Positions 22,800 through 28,642 of a stretch of 28,642 bases of DNA are shown piece by piece. The stretch comes from JAOABP01 sp964590395 (GTDB lineage: Bacteria > Hydrothermota > Tepidihabitantia > Tepidihabitantales > Tepidihabitantaceae), in assembly GCA_964590395.1 (NCBI GenBank), contig CAZPVT010000026.1, positions 1 through 28,642 of the forward strand. The letters run 5' to 3'. Positions within the stretch are counted from its first letter, which is position 1, and every line of letters begins with the position of its first letter. Both the position numbers and the translations under genes were made by a program. The notes under the pieces were generated by a model. It had not been told where the DNA came from, ran no database searches, and worked only from the letters and a program-made list of their open reading frames with translations.

Positions 22800-25700
22800 A
22801 CCGATCCCGGAAACTAACTGTCCGAGTTTGGACACCAGTCCCCGCACTCTCGGCACTCCGCGCCTCAATCCTGTAAAGATAAACCCCATTTGCCAGCGAC
22901 TGTCCATCCCGGTCCAAGCCATTCCACTCAATCTGATTATACCCAAAACCACAACCCACCGGACCTAAAATCTGCACCAGCCGACCCGCTATAGTAAAAA
23001 TCTTAACGGTTACAAGTGCGGACTGAGAAAGCCAGAAGGTAAAAAACGCCCTGTTCTCTACCGGATTGGGATAAACCAGACAGGAGTCAATCCGCAAACC
23101 CGCACGCAGATCGCTCTTTAAATAATAAACTGCCACCCGTCGATTCAGGTAATTGTCTGCGGCAAAAATCACCAGCGAATCGAGCTCCTGTCCCATTTCC
23201 ACTGGATAGGAAAACCGGCCACTGCTTGTCGAATTGGCATCATAATTGAAATAGTCACTCAGCTCCACCCGGCGGCTGGGGTCTCCAAGATAAAAACTTA
23301 ACCCGTAATTGGGATGAGTAACCAGCAGGATTCCTCCGGGATCAGTAAGCACGCCGTGCATAGTAAAACGTTTCGGCACCCAGGTAGTATCACCCATCTT
23401 TAAGTGCCGTTGATCAGCAAAAACGGTTATCTCCGGTCCTTTAGTATCCGACGAGATAGCAAAGGTGGTGTCAAGATAGAGCGGCGGCGAAACAACCCCG
23501 TAAACCTGATTACGTTCAACAACCAATCCCGCAACCTGACAGGAGTTACGGTTACGGGCATACCAACCGTTACCAACTACCACGGTATCCTGATAAGTCA
23601 TTCTCGGCACAACAAAACTACCGGTAATTGGGCGGTCAGAATATTTACCGCTAATTCGAAAAACCTCCTCACCGGGTAACGTATAAGTGATGCTCTCAAA
23701 CGAACGATAGAACCGGCCCCTTTCCGCCTCGGTCGCTCGCAATGAGAAGTAGCCCTGACTCGGACTCGGATTTACCTGCCAGTTGACAATCCCACCCGGA
23801 TACAAGGTATCAGGAATTACCGTAATCTCGCTATCCACAACCGGCATCCGGAGTCTGATTACCGGGTCACCAAAAAGGATGTATAGGTAGTTACCCGGTG
23901 TCAACCAGGCAGCATAGAAAGATGCCCCAACCGTCTGTCCTGGATCTTCAACCATCTTTCCCAGCAGGGTTCGGGCAAACTGTTCATTGGTACTGGAGAA
24001 TGTTGCCTTTGATGCACCCATCGTGGCAATACCGCCCTCCGGCACCCGCACCAACTCCTCAGCAATCGCCTCATAACGGGTGTCATCAAACCGCCCGACC
24101 CCACAGGAGCCGAAAAAGGCAACCGGCAACTGTAACCGATTTTTTACACTGGGCACATCATCAATATGAAAGGCACGCTCATGGCATAACTGAAAACCTG
24201 CCCCATGCCCGAAAAATACCCAGAGCAATGCTCCGTTATTCAACTGCCGCAAAAGCTCTGCCCTTGCCTTGGGCTTCGTATTGCCATCCCAGGGAAATTC
24301 AGTTAGATAAACCTTAATGATATCCAGGTAATTCTGCACAAAAGGCACCATCTGCTCACAGCCCCGGATATGTATAAAACTCTCCCGTTTCCGCGGATCA
24401 TCCGGATCCCCAAGATACTCATCATCTCCCAAAAGCAGTAACCTCCTTGCCCAGAGCCCGGGAATTTGCTGTTCATAACCCCTTACCTTCTCAAGAAACT
24501 GCCGCACCTCAAAAGGTGTGCGCGCGGTCATCCGTGCCAGAATCATATCCGGGCTTGTGCCCTCACCATCAAAATCCGCATACCAGGCATCCACCGCCTT
24601 AACAAACTGGTTATAAACCTCATAGTCCAGGTCAAACCCGATTTCATAAGCGGGCACACTTGGTTTTTTGCCCAACTTAAAGTTATCCTTATAATCGTAG
24701 GTGGCATCACCCAGTAAAAGTCCGTATGCTGGACGCTTGGCAGAAAAAAACGCCTTAATCGCACCCGGCTCCTCCATCCCGAAAGCGTACTCATCATAGA
24801 TACTGCCCAGACCAACCGCGCTTACCCGCGCATTCTCAATCCCCGGGATATTGCCATCTCGATACCGGGCAAATAGTCTTGCCGCTAGTAACAACTCATC
24901 CGCACACACAATATAATACTCCGCCCTTTCTCCAGCGCGCCGTAACCAGCCTGGACTTCGTGCCGCCAGCGATAAAACCTTTTTGAAACCTCCTACCCTG
25001 ATGCAGTAAATCTGCCGCACCCCTGACCCCGGAACCTTAAATTTCAATTCCTGCCCATTCAACTCAAAACCGGTTATCATCTTCGGTGCCCACGGGTCAC
25101 TGACATCAAAGAGGAGTGTATTCTGGTCCGCACCGGTAACCTTAAACTCCTGCTGTCCATAACAGTAAAACCTCAGTGCCGGTTGACTATTTGTCAACTC
25201 CAGCCGATCAACACAATTCACCTCAATATAATCAAGATACACATCTCCGGGATTTATCAACTCTATCTCCAAGGTATCGGTCCTTCGCTGCCCGGCACCC
25301 GCCAATACCGGAATACTCTCAAACACAAAGGTGCTGGGCTGGACATTCTCCCGCGCTGCCCGGATCTGAACCGTATCTAACACCACGCCATTCAGCCGCA
25401 GAACCGTTGGATAATAATCACTCTGTTTATCGCTCTTACCATAAAACCTGACCACGAGTTTCTTCAAACTGTCCCGGTTCGGCAGGGTAAAAAGCGAATA
25501 GAAACGGGCATTATTAACCGAACTGTTAAACCGCTCCCAAACCCATAACAACCCCCCCCGTGCCGGACATTGCAGGTCCTCCTCGATCCGATACCTCATC
25601 TGCGCCCGGCTCAACGGTGTCACCGCACCGGCACCGGACAAAACCTCCATCCGCCTACCCGCACCTGTGCCCCAGGTCAACCAGAAAACCCGGTTTCGGG

Positions 25701-26640
25701 TATAATAGTTCTCCTCCCAGCGGGTTAATGAGTCATTCCAGTCCGATGGCGCCTGGGCATAAAAAAGGATATAATCCTTCTGGTCAAACTTGCCATCCGC
25801 TTCACCCGCCACCCAGATCGGCACCTCAACCATCGTATCCGGATATGGTCCGTTAATCTTATATCGCCCAATTGAAAAAATACGCAATGTCCGCGGGTCA
25901 ATCGTACTCAAATCCAGCCCGGCATCCTCCAGCTCCTTAGCCTTAATCTGATAAACACCGGTTGTCTCGGTCTTGATCTTATACCAGACACCGAACCGGC
26001 TAAAAAAACTGGTTGTCTCCGCAACCTGAACCGCCACCTTCCAGTTGAGCGCCTCTGGGTTAACCAGCACCCGTGCCAGAACCGAATCCAGCGCATCAGG
26101 ATTGCTCCTCAGCTCTGCTGGCTGGGAAAAATCTATCTCAATCCGCAACCTCTTTGCCATCCGCAACCGTCGCTGAATCGGATTAAATTGCACCGGATTT
26201 ATCCTTATCCAGGCAACCCGCACCCCGCGCACCAACTCCACCCGCTCAACCTCCGCAAACTCTCCGGGCCAGAACTGATCTTTTTGATACATCGGTCCCG
26301 GCTCTACCGGATGGGGAGTTAAACCCACTGCCGGACTGACCCAGAGATTGTCAAACCGCTCCTCCTCAACTGAGTAACTCAACCGCACCGCGCCCTTTTG
26401 TGCCACTCCAGCCAGAACCGTCATCCCTGGCAGATGCGGTTCACCCGGTTGAGACAGACTGCCCATACCCGCTATCTGCACCCGAACACCCTGCTGATTA
26501 TCGGTCAAATTGAACTCCCCCGGTATAAAATCCAGCACCACCCGCTGGCCATCACTTGTGAGCAACTTAACCTCGGCGATCTTTTGCGCTGTTCCTGTTA
26601 CACCCGCCAGCAAAACCAGGCTATATAAAAAAATCCCCAT
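22783..26640 (-). CDS. PorU-like C25 cysteine peptidase with sorting domain
   Basis: 1285 residues. Signal peptide MGIFLYSLVLLAGVTGTAQ. Residues ~20-210 are a beta-rich prodomain. Residues ~215-350 show the PorU-like block: WYKIKTETTGVYQIKAKEL, LRIFSIGRYKI, DGKFDQKDYILFYAQAPSDW, ENYYTRNRVFWLTWG. The C25 catalytic domain follows (~600-930) with His812 in FFGHGAG and Cys846 in FFGSCGVGRFDD, 34 residues apart as in gingipains. The C-terminus (~1185-1285) is a FlgD/type IX-like sorting domain (CLVYPNPVENRAFF, VKIFTIAGRLVQIL, LANGVYLYRIEA). PorU is the surface sortase that removes sorting domains from type IX cargo. The architecture fits, but the partner Por/Spr genes are not in this window. An ordinary C25 protease remains possible. 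Confidence 0.8.
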   Translation of the reverse strand: MGIFLYSLVLLAGVTGTAQKIAEVKLLTSDGQRVVLDFIPGEFNLTDNQQGVRVQIAGMGSLSQPGEPHLPGMTVLAGVAQKGAVRLSYSVEEERFDNLWVSPAVGLTPHPVEPGPMYQKDQFWPGEFAEVERVELVRGVRVAWIRINPVQFNPIQRRLRMAKRLRIEIDFSQPAELRSNPDALDSVLARVLVNPEALNWKVAVQVAETTSFFSRFGVWYKIKTETTGVYQIKAKELEDAGLDLSTIDPRTLRIFSIGRYKINGPYPDTMVEVPIWVAGEADGKFDQKDYILFYAQAPSDWNDSLTRWEENYYTRNRVFWLTWGTGAGRRMEVLSGAGAVTPLSRAQMRYRIEEDLQCPARGGLLWVWERFNSSVNNARFYSLFTLPNRDSLKKLVVRFYGKSDKQSDYYPTVLRLNGVVLDTVQIRAARENVQPSTFVFESIPVLAGAGQRRTDTLEIELINPGDVYLDYIEVNCVDRLELTNSQPALRFYCYGQQEFKVTGADQNTLLFDVSDPWAPKMITGFELNGQELKFKVPGSGVRQIYCIRVGGFKKVLSLAARSPGWLRRAGERAEYYIVCADELLLAARLFARYRDGNIPGIENARVSAVGLGSIYDEYAFGMEEPGAIKAFFSAKRPAYGLLLGDATYDYKDNFKLGKKPSVPAYEIGFDLDYEVYNQFVKAVDAWYADFDGEGTSPDMILARMTARTPFEVRQFLEKVRGYEQQIPGLWARRLLLLGDDEYLGDPDDPRKRESFIHIRGCEQMVPFVQNYLDIIKVYLTEFPWDGNTKPKARAELLRQLNNGALLWVFFGHGAGFQLCHERAFHIDDVPSVKNRLQLPVAFFGSCGVGRFDDTRYEAIAEELVRVPEGGIATMGASKATFSSTNEQFARTLLGKMVEDPGQTVGASFYAAWLTPGNYLYILFGDPVIRLRMPVVDSEITVIPDTLYPGGIVNWQVNPSPSQGYFSLRATEAERGRFYRSFESITYTLPGEEVFRISGKYSDRPITGSFVVPRMTYQDTVVVGNGWYARNRNSCQVAGLVVERNQVYGVVSPPLYLDTTFAISSDTKGPEITVFADQRHLKMGDTTWVPKRFTMHGVLTDPGGILLVTHPNYGLSFYLGDPSRRVELSDYFNYDANSTSSGRFSYPVEMGQELDSLVIFAADNYLNRRVAVYYLKSDLRAGLRIDSCLVYPNPVENRAFFTFWLSQSALVTVKIFTIAGRLVQILGPVGCGFGYNQIEWNGLDRDGQSLANGVYLYRIEARSAESAGTGVQTRTVSFRDRFIVRK

Positions 26641-26646
26641 TATAAA

Positions 26647-26674
26647 ATCTTATCCACCCGGTAACAACAATCAA
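26647..26674 (-). promoter_or_regulatory. Promoter of the PorU-like gene, predicted leaderless
   Basis: On the minus strand: TTGATT (26674-26669), 16-bp spacer, TAAGAT (26652-26647), then 6 nt to ATG 26640. The -35 overlaps the stop codon of chrA, so the gene may also receive chrA read-through. Confidence 0.5.
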
Positions 26675-27813
26675 GGCAGGATTAGACCCAAACCCGCACC
26701 TGCCAGAATCAACCAGAAAGGCTCAACTCGCAAAAAAAACAGAAGCAAAACCGCAACCAGTGCAATCACCGCCGGCATTACACCCGAAATCGCCCCCCGC
26801 GCAATAAACACTGTTGACACCACAAGCATCCCGCAAACCGCCGGCATCACCCCGGAAAGAAAAGCCTGAATCACCGGGCTCGTCTTAACCCGCTCATAAC
26901 CCTGAATCAACAACAAAAGCATCAAAGTTGACGGCAGAAATGTGCCCAGCATCGCGATCAGCGCCCCGGGAATTGATAGCACCTTAAACCCGATGAACGC
27001 GGACATAATCGCCACCGGTCCTGGTGTCATCTGTCCCAGTGCCACCGCATCAATAAACTCCTTACTACTCAACCAGTGCCGCAACTCCACCACCTCATAC
27101 TGCAGAAACGGAATCGCAGCAAAACCACCTCCGAAGATCACCGCGCCCATCTTAAAAAACACCAGTGCCAGTTCCCCGGCTTTCTGCAATACCTCCGGCA
27201 CTGTTGTCCGGCAGAAGGCACCGGCAAAAACCCATGGCAGTGAAAAAAGGCAACCCGCGGTATTCTTATTAAACTTCAACTTTCCGGAAAAAATTATGCC
27301 CAAAATACCGCATCCCAAAACCACCAGCAACACATCACCCTTAAAAAACAGACTGACCGCCGCGACCACGCCGATCACCAGTTGGCGCCAGTTACTGATA
27401 TTCTTTCTGCCGATCATCCAGGTCGCCCAGAAAAGAACGCCCACAACCACCGGTTGAATACCCGAAAAAATCCTTTGCATCACCGGCACACCACCGTATC
27501 GAAAATAGAGAAACCCTAAAACGCACATCAAAACAAAACCCGGCAAAAGCAACGCACTCACCGCGGTAACCATCCCTTTCAGCCCGCGCAGCCGATAACC
27601 GATATACTCCGCATAATTGGAGACAAAAGGACCCGGTAGCATCTGCCCCATCGCCACCGCGGTGGCAAGCTCATCCTCATCAATCCATCTCCGTTTCTCA
27701 ACCACCTCATCCCTGATGATCGCCAGCATCCCAACACCACCTCCAAACCCGATCGTCCCCACCTTAGCAAAAACCAGCGCAATATCCTTAATCGCTACCG
27801 GCTTCTGGCTCAC
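26671..27813 (-). CDS. chrA: Chromate transporter ChrA, two-domain form
   Basis: 380 residues made of two tandem CHR domains. Each begins with a glycine-rich GFGGG/FGGGFA motif, a charged helix (RDEVVEKRRWIDEDEL; QYEVVELRHWLSSKEF) and the family signature AMGQMLPGP or ALGQMTPGP. About ten membrane helices are visible. The CHR family exports chromate; many members in anaerobes probably move another oxyanion. The start is GTG 27813, placed directly after a promoter. It is followed by the PorU-like gene after 30 bp on the same strand. Confidence 0.92.
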   Translation of the reverse strand: MSQKPVAIKDIALVFAKVGTIGFGGGVGMLAIIRDEVVEKRRWIDEDELATAVAMGQMLPGPFVSNYAEYIGYRLRGLKGMVTAVSALLLPGFVLMCVLGFLYFRYGGVPVMQRIFSGIQPVVVGVLFWATWMIGRKNISNWRQLVIGVVAAVSLFFKGDVLLVVLGCGILGIIFSGKLKFNKNTAGCLFSLPWVFAGAFCRTTVPEVLQKAGELALVFFKMGAVIFGGGFAAIPFLQYEVVELRHWLSSKEFIDAVALGQMTPGPVAIMSAFIGFKVLSIPGALIAMLGTFLPSTLMLLLLIQGYERVKTSPVIQAFLSGVMPAVCGMLVVSTVFIARGAISGVMPAVIALVAVLLLFFLRVEPFWLILAGAGLGLILP

Positions 27814-27818
27814 CCGTT

Positions 27819-27847
27819 ATTTTAAGCCGAACCGGTCCTAAACGCAA
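27819..27847 (-). promoter_or_regulatory. chrA promoter, predicted leaderless
   Basis: On the minus strand: TTGCGT (27847-27842), 17-bp spacer, TAAAAT (27824-27819), then 5 nt to GTG 27813. Confidence 0.55.
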
Positions 27848-27987
27848 GCCCGCACCACACCGTATATGCCTCATCGCACCAAACCAGCACGTTACTACTC
27901 GCCGTTTGTCTTTACGGCACCAAAATTGGGGGCTGGGAGGAATCAACTTTAATCTTCTATTATGCGGTGGGAAATCTGGGCAGATCA

Positions 27988-28642
27988 TTACCTCACCCGA
28001 AGCCACGAAAATAAGTCGCTTGGCGCTTCTTCTCTCACAAAGAGTTTTGTTGTTTTTCTCTTCTTATTAAGCAAATAAATTTCACCTTTCTCTAACTCCA
28101 ATGGATCCTTGGGGATGACAAATGCATCTTTAATTTTATTCCAATCCTTATCTCTGATAGTAATTACATTATCAAGGAAGATGCTAACATAACATCCATT
28201 AATAACCGTCGGCTCAACCTCTCCTAATTTTTTATTGGTAATTTCAACATACTTGTGGTCAATATCGATTCCAATAAATTTCCTTCCTAATTTCTTTGCG
28301 GCAATTGCGGTTGTACCGGTGCCAACAAAATGGTCAAGGACGATATCTTCCTCATCACTACTCATAAGCAACAGCCTTTCCAGAAGATGAACGGGTAACT
28401 GGCAGGGGTGCTCATCCCTCCTTTTCTTATGCCTTATCCTGTGAATATCGGTCCAGACATCTGAAACCAAAGGACCAAACGGATGCATCTGTGCCTTTTT
28501 TCCGCCATAATCCTGAAGCACATACTTACAATTCCGGCAGCGCTTATGAAGCATCCTAATATCGTAGAACTTGAACTTATCCGACTTCACATAGTATAAA
28601 ATTCCATAGTGATTGGGAAGCAGGGTTTTCCCCAAAGGTGAG
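27988..28642 (-). CDS. DNA methyltransferase (N4-cytosine/N6-adenine, beta-class order), C-terminal part
   Basis: The last ~217 codons of a gene whose 5' part lies beyond the window edge; the frame is open to 28642. Motif I for S-adenosylmethionine, DHFVGTGTTAIAAKKLG followed by FIGIDID, occurs late in the protein, after EHPCQLPVHLLERLL. This order (catalytic DPPY/SPPY first, FxGxG last) marks the beta class of amino-methyltransferases; the catalytic motif must be upstream, outside the window. A CRNC pair upstream of LQDYGGKK may bind zinc. About 80 residues follow motif I (from KLGEVEPTVING). The stretch is clearly more AT-rich (many AAA, ATA, TTT codons) than every other gene here, suggesting recent acquisition. 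A cognate restriction gene may lie outside or may be absent. Confidence 0.8.
   Translation of the reverse strand, partial: SPLGKTLLPNHYGILYYVKSDKFKFYDIRMLHKRCRNCKYVLQDYGGKKAQMHPFGPLVSDVWTDIHRIRHKKRRDEHPCQLPVHLLERLLLMSSDEEDIVLDHFVGTGTTAIAAKKLGRKFIGIDIDHKYVEITNKKLGEVEPTVINGCYVSIFLDNVITIRDKDWNKIKDAFVIPKDPLELEKGEIYLLNKKRKTTKLFVREEAPSDLFSWLRVR

Noticed and set aside
23898..24317. 139-codon plus-strand open frame
   Set aside because: It is antisense to the catalytic domain of the PorU-like gene and lacks any family feature.
26942..27457. 171-codon plus-strand open frame
   Set aside because: It is antisense to chrA, whose two CHR domains are clear; the Thr/Ser/Pro-rich translation is typical of a shadow frame.
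27814..27987. Possible small gene between chrA and the methyltransferase
   Set aside because: Only short frames overlapping the chrA promoter are present; no SD or protein signature.

Overview
The window is about 52% GC and bacterial. It carries an OmpA-family envelope protein, two gingipain-type (C25) cysteine peptidases and three proteins ending in type IX-like sorting domains. These features point to a Gram-negative-type cell of the wider Fibrobacteres-Chlorobi-Bacteroidetes neighbourhood. My best guess is an uncultured candidate phylum such as WOR-3/Hydrothermae-like bacteria, where C25 peptidases, PMT-like glycosyltransferases and such sorting domains commonly occur together. That assignment is inference from gene content, not a phylogeny. 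No rRNA, tRNA, CRISPR array, transposase or phage gene is visible.

Layout: 1-310 is the C-terminal end of a secreted protein. 311-737 is an intergenic stretch with hairpin repeats and a clear promoter. 738/774-3074 is a GT-C membrane glycosyltransferase. 3195-4586 (-) is the magnesium channel MgtE. It is divergent from a cytochrome-c-like secreted protein (4675-5118), an OsmC peroxiredoxin, a lipoprotein and an OmpA-family protein, the last closed by a strong terminator at 8259-8290. 8340-14090 is an apparent operon of a TPR protein, an M19 dipeptidase and a C25 peptidase. 14108-14914 (-) is a small exported protein with a DUF3108-like C-terminus. 15120-17099 is a TMTC-like glycosyltransferase with TPRs. 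17106-18746 (-) is glutamine-dependent NAD synthetase. It is divergent from a dTDP-sugar cluster (rmlA-like, rmlC-like, rmlB), followed by a RecG/Schlafen-type ATP-binding regulator. On the minus strand 22783-26640 is a PorU-like C25 protein and 26671-27813 is ChrA. The window ends in an AT-rich, truncated DNA methyltransferase (27988-28642, -).

Functional picture: much of the window concerns the cell envelope and protein export. It includes two membrane glycosyltransferases, nucleotide-sugar synthesis, an OmpA peptidoglycan anchor, secreted peptidases with sorting domains, a PorU-like sortase candidate, and a dipeptidase that could finish digestion of peptides released by the C25 enzyme.

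The most interesting pattern is transcriptional. At nine operon-first genes I can place a sigma70-like -35/-10 pair with the -10 hexamer only 5-7 nt upstream of the start codon. This predicts leaderless mRNAs. Operon-internal genes instead use Shine-Dalgarno sites or stop/start overlaps, and two genes with real leaders have good SD sites. This rule also corrects several start codons.
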